From Thiohalobacter sp. (lineage in GTDB: Bacteria; Pseudomonadota; Gammaproteobacteria; DSM-19610): a stretch of 22,711 nt of DNA. Within the stretch, counting starts at the first letter, position 1. Each line of letters starts with the position of its first letter. Under the pieces are notes generated by a model that made no database searches, was not told the origin of the DNA, and was given only the letters and a program-made list of their open reading frames with translations. This document shows, piece after piece, positions 1 through 8,077 of the stretch. The DNA is taken from positions 1 through 22,711 of the forward strand of contig JALWRY010000211.1 of the NCBI GenBank assembly GCA_027080445.1, read 5' to 3'. A program made the translations under genes and the position numbers.

Positions 1-2124
1 ACTCAGGCTCAGCTCACCGAGGCCTTGCCGGTGTTGCTGGGCCTGCCGTGGCCGCAGCTGTCGGAATTTCTCCACTCACCCGCGTATGTGGCGCAATTAC
101 AGCGGGTCTGGAGCAGCTATGCGGCGTTGCTGATCATCCTCGGATACGACCACGATAATCTGCCGACCCTGACCGAAGTGTTGCGCTGCTCGCACCTGTT
201 GCAACAGACCTATTTGCGGCCCGGGAACGATGCTGTAGCGATGACGGCGGCGCAGCTTCAGTCCCTGGCCAAGGCGCCGGTGTTGCTGCCGCAAACGGTG
301 TTTCCGCTACCGCCGGCTGCGTCCTTGCATCCATCACCGCCGCCACCTCCGGGCTGGATCGCCCCCTACGCCATCGGCGATCTGCAGTTATTGCGGCAAC
401 GGTTCCTGCGTTACCAGGCAGGGGACATCGCCCACATCGAAACCATCATGGCCGGTGAACGGCGCACCGTGTCCCACAGCAGGGCCGAGCGAGAGACCGA
501 ACACAGCCGTGACAGCGACGAACGCCGCGATGGGATTACCACCACCGCCAGCGAGGAGGAAGACCGGCTGTCCGAGCAACTGCAACGCACGGTCACCGAA
601 TCGGTATTGAGCGACGACTACCAGAACCTGGTCACCAGTTACGGTCCGCCGACCCAGGCGACCACCAGCGGTACGGTCACCCACAGCCGAAGCGCCGGCC
701 CGAATCCCGGCAGCCGTGACCGTACCCGGCTCGCCCGACAGGTGCTGGACCGCAGTCTGAGCCGTATACAGCGCCGGGTGGTTGCGCTGCGTAGCCGCAG
801 TCGCAGTGAAGCGTCGACGAGCTCCAACGAAAGCGTGTTCGACAACAGCAGCGGCGACCACAACCGGGTCGGCGTCTACCGTTGGCTGAACCGTATCTAT
901 CAGGCCTACGTGGTGAATTACGGCACTCGCTTGATGTTGGAGTTCATCATCCCTATCCCGGCACGGCGTTTTATTGCCCGGGAACAGGCACAATTGGGGT
1001 TCGACCTGGAAAAACCACTGAGCCTGGAGCAACAAGGTATCTACGACTACGGGGACATAACGGCGCAAAACAGCGTCACCCTGGCCGGTTACTACGGTGT
1101 CGAGACCATTACCCCACCGCCCGCCGAAAGCCGCTGCGTTTCGGTGACTCTGCGGGCCGGCGAACAAGTCAAACTGGCCATACCCCAAGGCTACCGTGTG
1201 GTGGGCGTGCAGGTGGAGTGCGCACCGACACCGCCCTGCGACCAGGGCCTGTCGGTTCTGGTGGGCGCACAGGCCATCCCGGTCAACAGCGAGCGCAGTG
1301 GTGTGGCGCTGTTCGGCGAAGAGAACAGCCTGCCGGCCATGGTGGTGGGACAGCCTGAGGATACCTCCCCACCCAGTGGCATGGGCATAGGTGTCAGCGT
1401 GCGTGCCCGGTGTGAGCCTACACCCAATCACTGGGCGCAATGGCAAATCGCCACCTACAACGCCCTGTCAGAGGCGGCTAGAGCGGCCACCACACGCTAC
1501 TACCGGCGCATCGGCGAGCGTCCCCTGATGGTTCAGCGACCGCCGCAGCTCAATCGCAGCATCGAGCGCAAGGCCTTGAAAAACGACTGCCTCGCGGTGT
1601 TGTTGTACCGCCAACACACGCTCACCGGGGAGAGCGGCTGGGCGCCCGGTTCACCTCCGCATCCGGTTGCCGAGGAGATCTTCGCCCAGCCGCGCTATTT
1701 GCAGTTTTTCGACGAGATATTAGAGTGGAACGAAATGTCCTACAGCTTCTACGGCAGCAGCGACGACCCCGATGGGGGCGCCATGCCGTTGCTGCCGAGC
1801 GGCCAACAGGACGGCCTGTTTAGCGCCTTTCTCGAGGCGCAGGTGGCGCGGGTGTTGGTTCCGGCCCGAACCGAACGCACGCTCGCAATGCTTTATTTCC
1901 TCTCCAGCGGTATGACCTGGTTCGGTAGCGACGATTATGTGGCCGTGGACCCGGCCGACGCCGCCTTAGTGTTGGATTTTCTTCAGGCGCAACAGACAGA
2001 AAAACCCGCGAAGACGGTGATCGGCGAGCCCTGGGAGGTGGTGGTTCCCACCACCATGCGGGTTCTGGACCCTGGCGGCTTCCGCGCAGATATCTTCACC
2101 GATACGGAAGGCCGCTGTGTTTGA
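1..2124 (+). CDS. C-terminal part of a very large uncharacterised protein (5' partial)
   Basis: The reading frame is open from the first base, so the start lies upstream of the window; the in-frame TTG at 25 is not a convincing start. I do not recognise a named domain. Visible order: a helical segment, a proline-rich linker (about nt 310-350), then a charged helical stretch containing RYQAGDIAHIETIMAGERR (about nt 409-465), a long Arg/Ser/Glu/Thr-rich low-complexity region (about nt 466-840), a conserved-looking block VGVYRWLNRIYQAYVVNYG followed by TRLMLEF (nt 868-945), and a beta-rich C-terminal half. From memory, similar blocks occur in very large hypothetical bacterial proteins; I cannot name the family. 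The stop overlaps the next start by 8 bp, so it is translationally coupled to the tail-collar gene. A structural or surface role is inference only. Confidence 0.8.
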   Translation, partial: TQAQLTEALPVLLGLPWPQLSEFLHSPAYVAQLQRVWSSYAALLIILGYDHDNLPTLTEVLRCSHLLQQTYLRPGNDAVAMTAAQLQSLAKAPVLLPQTVFPLPPAASLHPSPPPPPGWIAPYAIGDLQLLRQRFLRYQAGDIAHIETIMAGERRTVSHSRAERETEHSRDSDERRDGITTTASEEEDRLSEQLQRTVTESVLSDDYQNLVTSYGPPTQATTSGTVTHSRSAGPNPGSRDRTRLARQVLDRSLSRIQRRVVALRSRSRSEASTSSNESVFDNSSGDHNRVGVYRWLNRIYQAYVVNYGTRLMLEFIIPIPARRFIAREQAQLGFDLEKPLSLEQQGIYDYGDITAQNSVTLAGYYGVETITPPPAESRCVSVTLRAGEQVKLAIPQGYRVVGVQVECAPTPPCDQGLSVLVGAQAIPVNSERSGVALFGEENSLPAMVVGQPEDTSPPSGMGIGVSVRARCEPTPNHWAQWQIATYNALSEAARAATTRYYRRIGERPLMVQRPPQLNRSIERKALKNDCLAVLLYRQHTLTGESGWAPGSPPHPVAEEIFAQPRYLQFFDEILEWNEMSYSFYGSSDDPDGGAMPLLPSGQQDGLFSAFLEAQVARVLVPARTERTLAMLYFLSSGMTWFGSDDYVAVDPADAALVLDFLQAQQTEKPAKTVIGEPWEVVVPTTMRVLDPGGFRADIFTDTEGRCV

Positions 2125-2827
2125 CGCGCCGCTGCCACCGTTGTTTCCTCCGCCGCCGCTACCCGCACCGGCCATGCCGGTGGGTGCGGTGGTGGCGTTC
2201 GCCGGGACCCTGGGACCGCCGCAACCCAATGGTTCATCGCCACAGAACAACTGCGGCGAGTCCGGGGACTACAGCACCGATCCGGTGGAGGCCTGGGGCT
2301 GGATGTTTTGTGATGGGCGGACCCTGTCCCGTGACCGATATCCGGAATTGTTCCAGGTGTTGGGTTACCGCTACGGCGGAAGCGACAGCGACTTTCGCAT
2401 CCCCGACTACCGTGGCTATTTCCTGCGCGGTACCGATTGCGGGCGGCAGTTGGACCCGGACCGCAGTGAGCGCAAGGACGCCGCCGGACACAGCTCGGAA
2501 CAGGTGGGTTCCACGCAGGAGGACGCCTTGCAATGCCACCGTCACAGCTATGTGCAGCCCAAAGGGGAGACCAGCGCCCAGCCGGGTTCCGGGACCGCTG
2601 TGGCTGCCGCCGTTCCGGACCAGTGCACCGGCTACCCGGACGAGAAAGTGTGCAATAGCGGCGTAAAGACCTCTGAAGAGGAGACCCGACCGGTCAACAT
2701 CTACGTCAACTACCTGATCAAATTCACCTACGGGCCATGGCCATGTTTGGTAACGATTTCGAGCCACCGCGACGCGCGTCCCGAGTGGTTACTACCCGCC
2801 ACGGAAAGGAGCAACCATGAGCAATAA
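2117..2827 (+). CDS. Phage tail-collar-domain (microcystin-dependent-protein-like) protein
   Basis: A 236-residue protein with a proline-rich N-terminus (residues 5-20) followed by a tail-collar fold. The diagnostic pieces are PVGAVVAFAG, then GWMFCDGRTLSRDRYPELF, then YRYGGSDSDFRIPDYRGYFL, the usual order in phage short-tail-fibre tips and MdpB-type proteins. These domains are trimeric tips of tail fibres or of phage-tail-like structures; that role is family knowledge. The start is GTG at 2117, inside the end of the upstream gene, and the stop runs 11 bp into the next gene, so all three are coupled. The C-terminus after the collar (GYPDEKVC onward, ending in YVNYLIKFTYG) resembles the terminal strand of collar proteins, followed by about 30 extra residues. 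No phage structural genes are seen besides this one. Confidence 0.85.
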   Translation: MFDAPLPPLFPPPPLPAPAMPVGAVVAFAGTLGPPQPNGSSPQNNCGESGDYSTDPVEAWGWMFCDGRTLSRDRYPELFQVLGYRYGGSDSDFRIPDYRGYFLRGTDCGRQLDPDRSERKDAAGHSSEQVGSTQEDALQCHRHSYVQPKGETSAQPGSGTAVAAAVPDQCTGYPDEKVCNSGVKTSEEETRPVNIYVNYLIKFTYGPWPCLVTISSHRDARPEWLLPATERSNHEQ

Positions 2828-4166
2828 GCCGCTACGTTTCATCGCCTATGACATCAATACGGCCCCCAAGGACCCGGTATTCCGTAACAACGCCATGCCC
2901 ACCGGGATCTATCTGGGCCTGTCCGACCCCCGGGAGGACATCGAGGCCCGTTGCCAGCTCCTGGAGCGAGCGATCAACACGGCGGCAGCGGCGCTCACCG
3001 ACAGCTCTCCCCCGGGGGATGCGCCGCTCAACGTCTTTATGATCCCGGAGTTTTTCTTTCGCGGCGCCACCGGCGCCTACCAAATGAAGGAGGCCGACTA
3101 TGCCATCACACGCTTGCAGGAGATCGCCGCGCGCTGGGAGGGATGGGTGTTCGTGTTCGGCAGCATCCTGGCGGTTGCCTCCCGGGTCGGGTATGCCGAC
3201 GAGGCCTATAACTTCGTATTGGTTCAGGAGGGCGGTGCGGCCGCCAGCGGTGACGACGGCGCCAGGGTGGTGATGAAGGAACTGCTGTCGGGGATCGACT
3301 TCATCAGTGAAAACGCCAACCCCGGGGGCATTCTTATCGGCGACGTGGAGTATATGGATGCCGCCAGCAGTGGCCCCGGGCGCGAGCACCAGCAGCTCAA
3401 TTACGACGGCACGGGTATTTTCCAACTCAGCGATATGACCTGGGCGATAGAGGTGTGCCTGGACCACGGCGACGGCCGTTTGCAGCGCTCGCCGCAGTTG
3501 CCCGGTGAAGACCAGGTGCAGCTGCAGTTGATCCCATCCTGCGGCATGGAGGTGAACGAAGACGCGGTGATCACCGCAGACAACGGCCTGGTGTTCCATT
3601 GTGACGGCGGTGGCTTTGGTAACGGCGTTTATCAGATGAGCAACGCCGGGAGTCCACCGCATCGCCAGCTCACGGCCGTGAGCGCCGAATCCAGCACCGG
3701 CGTAGAGGGCAGCGCGGTAGAGGTCGGCTCGCCGCCACGGGCGGTACCCATCGACAACCTGTACGCCGATGGTGCCGGCGCGGTGGTGGTTTATCCTGCG
3801 CAACCCTGTCCGTCGCAGGCCAAAGTGGACGGCACCGTTACCACCCTGCAGTGGCCGGCCGCTGCTGGCACCGAGTTTACCTTTCGTTTTAGCTACGCCA
3901 GCGACAAGCAGTTGAGCGCGGTACTGGTAAACATGGAAATGGATACCCTGGATTTTCACGGCCACGACTATTTCCTGCCGTTATATCTGAATACACGTGA
4001 CCGAGCCAAAAATACAGTGAAGATAAATATTGAGTGCATCACCGGTACGGGACCTTATGACAAGGCGCTGTGGTGCCGTATCGATGTGCCGGGCTTCAAG
4101 TTTGACGGCATTGCGGTGGCGTACTTCACCGATAGCGACAGCGGCGAACCGTTCACTATTTGGTAA
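2817..4166 (+). CDS. Nitrilase/carbon-nitrogen hydrolase superfamily-like protein with C-terminal beta-rich domain
   Basis: A 449-residue protein. The first ~270 residues fit the carbon-nitrogen hydrolase fold: a first strand RFIAYDIN, catalytic-type Glu78 in FMIPEFFFRG, a GSI turn near 115, YNFVLVQEGG at 131-140, Lys154 in VVMKELLSGIDF, and Cys214 in WAIEVCLDHGDGRL, followed by QLIPSCGM. The Glu-Lys-Cys order and spacing are those of nitrilases and amidases that hydrolyse or transfer on C-N bonds. The remaining ~170 residues look like a beta-sandwich appendage absent from ordinary family members, which are usually near 260-330 residues. The start ATG at 2817 overlaps the upstream stop by 11 bp and has GGAAAGGAG just before it. 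Substrate unknown. Given its neighbours it might modify the tail-collar or large protein, which is inference. Confidence 0.72.
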   Translation: MSNKPLRFIAYDINTAPKDPVFRNNAMPTGIYLGLSDPREDIEARCQLLERAINTAAAALTDSSPPGDAPLNVFMIPEFFFRGATGAYQMKEADYAITRLQEIAARWEGWVFVFGSILAVASRVGYADEAYNFVLVQEGGAAASGDDGARVVMKELLSGIDFISENANPGGILIGDVEYMDAASSGPGREHQQLNYDGTGIFQLSDMTWAIEVCLDHGDGRLQRSPQLPGEDQVQLQLIPSCGMEVNEDAVITADNGLVFHCDGGGFGNGVYQMSNAGSPPHRQLTAVSAESSTGVEGSAVEVGSPPRAVPIDNLYADGAGAVVVYPAQPCPSQAKVDGTVTTLQWPAAAGTEFTFRFSYASDKQLSAVLVNMEMDTLDFHGHDYFLPLYLNTRDRAKNTVKINIECITGTGPYDKALWCRIDVPGFKFDGIAVAYFTDSDSGEPFTIW

Positions 4167-4186
4167 GCGGGGGGCTGGGGACCGGT

Positions 4187-6496
4187 ATGGCCAACACCGC
4201 AACGATCATAATCGGGGTCTACGTGGATGCCGACCCGCAGGAGCATCTACAGGCGACCCTGTTAAGCCTGACGGAAAACACCACACCGGATTACGAACTG
4301 GTGCTGTTACTGGATGGACCTGCGGCGCAAGCCCGCGCCGGGCACAGCGACTACGCCGGGATCGCCCGCATCGTGTCCGCCGTGCGCGCAGGTCCTGCGG
4401 CGGCGTTCAATTCCCTTTGGCGCCAGAACGCGGCCCGGTACTACGCAAATGTGGAGTGCGGCACGCTACCCGGCCCCGGCTGGCTGGAGCGTTTGTTGGC
4501 GGCTATCGAGGCGTCTGCGGACCACGCTATGGCCGGCCCCAGCAGCAACCGTGCCTGGAACGAGCAGCAGCAGTCGGTTCCACATACCCAACACCCCAGC
4601 GCACTCAAGGCCAGCAGCGCTGTGTTGGCTCAACGCCACGGCAACAGCCACCAAAGCCTGGAACCGCTATACAGCTTGGGCAGTTTTTGTTTTCTGATTC
4701 GCGGCGAGGCCCTGGCCGCGGTGGGCGGCGCCGACAGCACCTACGGCACTGCCGCATGCTGGGAGATGGACCTCAACCTGCGCCTCGCCCGTGCCGGCTA
4801 TCGCAGTTTGTGGGTGAAGGGGGCCTTTGCCCACCGCATGCCCTTACCTGAGCTGCGGCATAAACAGGAGCAGGCGGCCCTGGAGCGGGGGCGCGATCAC
4901 TATCAGCAGCGCTTTTGCGGCCGCTACGCGGGGCGCGCAGCGCCGCACTGCCGGGGTGAGCAGTGCACGGATTTTGCTCCGCACGGTCGCATTTCGGTTC
5001 GCATCAGTGCGCCGTCCGACGCCAGTCCCTGGACTCTACACGGACCCGAAACGACGTTCCCCATGGTCAGCTGCGTGATGCCGACCCGGGGGCGGCCGCG
5101 ATGGGTGGCGCGAGCGATTCGCCAGTTCCTGGAACAGGATTATCCTCACAGGGAGCTGATCATCGTCTACGACACCGAGGCGGACCTGGGGATACGCTGT
5201 AATGACGCCAGGGTGCGGTATGTGCAGGCCAGTGCCACCAGCATCGGCGCCAAGCGGCAGCAGGGAAATGGCTTGGCGCGGGGCACACTGATAGCCCAAT
5301 GGGATGACGACGATTGGTATGCGCCGCGGCGTCTGCGCCGCCAGGTCGAGCCGTTGCGTATGGGCGTCGCCGACGTCAGCGGATTGTCCAATACGCTGTT
5401 TTTCGATCTGCAACGCTGGCGTTTTTGGCGTTGTTCCCCGGAATTGTTCGAACGGTTGTTTCACGAAGGGGTAGCGGGCGGAACGCTGGTATACCGCAAG
5501 TCCCTGTGGCAGGGACAGGCGGTCTATCCAGCGCTGTCCTTGCGCGAGGACGCCGAGTTTTTGCGCACGCTCCTGGAGCGTGGCGCACGGTTATGCCGCA
5601 TGGAAGGGGAACGATTATTTATCTACCTTCGCCATGGCAAAAACAGTTGGCGTTTCCATGCCGGCCAACACCTCAATGCCGGGGCGTGGCAGGCGCTGCT
5701 GTCGGAACCGGAATTCTTCGTGGCAGACAGTAGCCAATACCGTGATTTGGCGGCCTGGGAATCCGCGCCGTCGCAGGTCGCGGTGCGTCGTTCCGGCGCC
5801 ACACTGGTATCCTGCATCATGCCCACCACCAATCGCCGGGGATTCGTACCGCGGGCGATACGGCTGTTTCTGCAACAGGACTATCCACACCGGGAATTGG
5901 TGATCCTGGATGACGGCGATGACCCGGTGGAGGACCTGATCCCGGCGGACCCGAGGATACGTTACGTGTATGACGGGCAGGCACAAACGCTGGGCGCAAA
6001 ACGTAACCACGCGTGTGACCAGGCACGGGGTGAAATCATCGTGCACTGGGATGATGATGACTGGATGGCCCAGGACTGGCTATCCGTGCAAGTTTGCCAG
6101 TTACAAAACAGCGGTGCCGAAATATCGGGGATGGCGCGAGTGCTGTTTTACGAGCCGGATACAGGAGATGCCTGGGAGTACCGCTACGACGGAAATCGTC
6201 CCTGGGTGTGTGGCGGCACCCTGTGTTATCGACGCGGTTTTTGGCAACGTAATCCGTTTTCGCCTGTGGCCATCGGTGAAGATAACGCTTTTGTGTGGAG
6301 CGCTTCGGCCAGGCGTATACACGTGCATCACGCATTGGAACGTTATGTGGCCACCATACACAACCGCAACACCAGCCCGAAGCGCACCGAAGGACGGCGT
6401 TGGCACCCCTACCCTGCCGCGCGGGTACGGCGGATTTTGGACGCTCACGGGGAAAACCTTCCCCCTGACCTGGCTGGCCTTCTCTCGCTAACGTGA
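4187..6496 (+). CDS. Triple-domain family 2 glycosyltransferase
   Basis: I chose the ATG at 4187 (769 residues) over the in-frame TTG at 4160, which overlaps the upstream stop; purine-rich GGGGGGCTGGGG precedes the ATG. Three GT2-type (GT-A fold) units follow one another: residues about 3-225, 293-500 and 540-735. Units 2 and 3 are clearly duplicated: both start VSC(V/I)MPT, share Q(Q/D)DYPHREL and SIGAKR/TLGAKR, and carry the metal-binding WDDDDW (Asp373-376 and Asp622-625). Unit 1 is divergent and shows VECGTLPGPGWLERL where the DXD is expected, though it retains WEMDLNLRL. GT2 enzymes transfer sugars from nucleotide-sugar donors. No signal peptide or membrane segment is seen, so it is likely cytosolic. 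As last gene of the cluster it may glycosylate a cluster product; that is inference. Confidence 0.85.
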   Translation: MANTATIIIGVYVDADPQEHLQATLLSLTENTTPDYELVLLLDGPAAQARAGHSDYAGIARIVSAVRAGPAAAFNSLWRQNAARYYANVECGTLPGPGWLERLLAAIEASADHAMAGPSSNRAWNEQQQSVPHTQHPSALKASSAVLAQRHGNSHQSLEPLYSLGSFCFLIRGEALAAVGGADSTYGTAACWEMDLNLRLARAGYRSLWVKGAFAHRMPLPELRHKQEQAALERGRDHYQQRFCGRYAGRAAPHCRGEQCTDFAPHGRISVRISAPSDASPWTLHGPETTFPMVSCVMPTRGRPRWVARAIRQFLEQDYPHRELIIVYDTEADLGIRCNDARVRYVQASATSIGAKRQQGNGLARGTLIAQWDDDDWYAPRRLRRQVEPLRMGVADVSGLSNTLFFDLQRWRFWRCSPELFERLFHEGVAGGTLVYRKSLWQGQAVYPALSLREDAEFLRTLLERGARLCRMEGERLFIYLRHGKNSWRFHAGQHLNAGAWQALLSEPEFFVADSSQYRDLAAWESAPSQVAVRRSGATLVSCIMPTTNRRGFVPRAIRLFLQQDYPHRELVILDDGDDPVEDLIPADPRIRYVYDGQAQTLGAKRNHACDQARGEIIVHWDDDDWMAQDWLSVQVCQLQNSGAEISGMARVLFYEPDTGDAWEYRYDGNRPWVCGGTLCYRRGFWQRNPFSPVAIGEDNAFVWSASARRIHVHHALERYVATIHNRNTSPKRTEGRRWHPYPAARVRRILDAHGENLPPDLAGLLSLT

Positions 6497-6524
6497 AATC
6501 CTCACCCATTCAGCGGGTCCGTCC

Positions 6525-6531
6525 AAGGAGG
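6525..6531 (+). promoter_or_regulatory. Strong Shine-Dalgarno in front of the degraded AraC gene
   Basis: AAGGAGG sits 5 nt before an ATG at 6537. It suggests that 6537 was the ancestral start of the AraC-type reading frame whose 5' part is now out of frame. Confidence 0.45.
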
Positions 6532-6536
6532 AACCC

Positions 6537-7066
6537 ATGGTTACACGGAATGCAACAAAGTATGTGACGCTCACCGCCATACTTACTAAGTCGGCGGCCC
6601 AGGAACGACACCTGTCGAACTGCTGCTGCCTCAGTCGGGTGAGTATTTCCGGATCTGGTTCCGTCCCGGTGCATTGCGGCACTGGTTTTACATCGACCGT
6701 TCCGATGTCACCGGACCGTTCATAAACGAAAACCTGCTACCAGGGTATAAATTGAGCGAACTGACCGATGACTTATATGAAAAGCAGCCTGATACCTTCT
6801 CTTCATTCATCTTCGATAGATGGTTGCTTGAACACCTCAGGGAAAAACCAGACGCCAGGTTCGAACACGCCCTGAAGCTGATCGTACGATCCGCCGGAAC
6901 TGAGAAAATTACCAACATTGCCAGTGAAGTCGGCTGGAGCAGCCGCACTATCCAGCGTCACTTTCTGAAAAACACCGGACTTGTCACAAAACAATTCGCA
7001 CAGATTACTCGTCTCCATCACACCTGCAGGAACCTGTACGCAATACACAGCGGTGCAGCGGAGTGA
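6537..7066 (+). pseudogene. Degraded AraC-family transcriptional regulator
   Basis: From 6590 a frame encodes an AraC-type protein: ELLLPQSGEYFRIWFRPGAL and HWFYIDRSDVTGPF resemble the N-terminal domain found in DUF6597-type AraC regulators, and EKITNIASEVGWSSRTIQRH (about nt 6903-6962) is the first helix-turn-helix. A TAA at 6587 closes this frame upstream and no good ATG or GTG precedes the domain. The ATG with a strong ribosome site at 6537 lies in a different frame. The protein also stops at 7066 shortly after the first helix-turn-helix, so the second DNA-binding helix pair is missing. The gene is broken at both ends. An intact short ORF could start at ATG-less TTG 6671, but that would remove half of the N-terminal domain. 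I treat it as a remnant. Confidence 0.65.
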
Positions 7067-7225
7067 AAGACTCTACGCCAGCAGTCACTGACTCTTGATA
7101 CAGGCCGCCCCGGGTTTGGGTGGCGCAGGCCCCTTCGGGAAAGTCCTTGCTCACTGCGCGGGGCCTGGGGACGTTCGCCCTCGACACCCGGACCGCCATA
7201 GATGTCGTCTTCGATCAGCTGACCC
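7067..7225. other. Gene-free junction with one 8-bp inverted repeat
   Basis: Between the AraC remnant and the 3' end of the sigma factor gene there is no convincing coding sequence on either strand. CAGGCCCC (7126-7133) and GGGGCCTG (7160-7167) form an inverted repeat with a 26-nt loop. No T-tract follows on either side, so it is not a standard terminator. Confidence 0.5.
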
Positions 7226-8077
7226 TCATGGCTTGCCAACATCGATAGCAGCCCTGATCCACGATACGAACGATGCAGCAGACTCTGGTGGCGGATGTGA
7301 ACGGTATAAGGCAGCCGCTCGTCGCGTCGCCTCAAGCTGTCTGATCTTTTTCAGCACCACTGGAAACTGCCGGGCGACTTCCATGGACGAAGCAAACAGA
7401 AGCTGGTGGGGATTCACGCGCCCTCTATCGATAGCAAGGGAGACACGTTTACGACATCGGCAGGCGTTGTCGGCATTGACCAGGCCACAGCGCGCCAGCA
7501 TAAATGTTTTTATCTTGTCTCGTGAGCGCGACAGACGCTTGCGGAATGCCGCCGGCGAAACCTCCAGCACCTGCGCGGCTTCCTGATGACTGAACTCCAT
7601 GATCTCGCCGAGAATATAGGCAAGACGGTGCTCCCGATCCAGGCACAGTAGCATGGCCAGCGTACAGCCGATCTTGACTTCTTCCAGCAACAGTAGTTCT
7701 TCGCCATCCGGTAGCGGCTTCGACACACCACCAGACCCTTCACACGCCAGATCGTCAGCGAATTCCTCAAAGCGCATTGCGACTTTTTCAGCGCGTTGTT
7801 TACGCAAAGTGAGCAATTTGTTGCAGGCAATCCGGTAAACCCAAGTGCGAAATCCGCTGTCGCCACGAAAACTCCCGAGCCCGGTGATAACCCGAATGAG
7901 GATTTCCTGCGTGGCATCCTCGGCATCCTGGGGATGCCAGAGGAAACGCAATGCCAGGCCATAGATGTCATTCTGAACCGCAAGAATAACGGCCTCCAGG
8001 GCATCCCGGTCACCTGACTTGGCTTTAGCGACGTGATGTTCAAGACCAGGATTCTGCTTTTTCTGCCGTTCAGTCAT
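7226..8077 (-). CDS. ECF-type RNA polymerase sigma factor with C-terminal extension
   Basis: I chose the ATG at 8077 (283 residues), because ATGACTGA there overlaps the upstream SRPBCC stop by 8 bp. Region 2 is at about residues 34-96 (DAEDATQEILIRVI and FRTWVYRIACNKLLTLRK). Region 4 is at about 133-190 (helix-turn-helix FSHQEAAQVLEVSPAAFRKR). Beyond region 4 there are about 90 further residues with CRCRKRV, GRVNPHQLLFA and a final ALYRSHP...FVSWIR block, longer than classical ECF factors. Similar extensions occur in ECF groups lacking an anti-sigma factor. No anti-sigma gene is adjacent; the partner is a SRPBCC gene. It probably redirects RNA polymerase in response to an unknown signal. Confidence 0.9.
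   Translation of the reverse strand: MTERQKKQNPGLEHHVAKAKSGDRDALEAVILAVQNDIYGLALRFLWHPQDAEDATQEILIRVITGLGSFRGDSGFRTWVYRIACNKLLTLRKQRAEKVAMRFEEFADDLACEGSGGVSKPLPDGEELLLLEEVKIGCTLAMLLCLDREHRLAYILGEIMEFSHQEAAQVLEVSPAAFRKRLSRSRDKIKTFMLARCGLVNADNACRCRKRVSLAIDRGRVNPHQLLFASSMEVARQFPVVLKKIRQLEATRRAAALYRSHPPPESAASFVSWIRAAIDVGKP

Noticed and set aside
388..1446. 352-residue open frame on the minus strand
   Set aside because: It lies entirely antisense to the large protein, has no recognisable motif, and such long antisense frames are common in GC-rich sequence.
2832..3965. 377-residue open frame on the minus strand
   Set aside because: Antisense to the nitrilase-like gene, whose catalytic motifs are convincing; the antisense product shows only His/Arg/Ala-rich composition.
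4160..4186. Upstream TTG start for the glycosyltransferase
   Set aside because: The nine added residues are glycine-rich and overlap the previous stop; the ATG at 4187 directly precedes the first strand of the fold.
7126..7167. Inverted repeat as a terminator for the AraC remnant or sigma gene
   Set aside because: No T-tract on either strand and a 26-nt loop; too weak to call.
7018..7335. 105-residue minus-strand frame overlapping the sigma factor 3' end
   Set aside because: The sigma factor frame keeps family-like ALYRSHP and FVSWIR there, while this product has no recognisable features.
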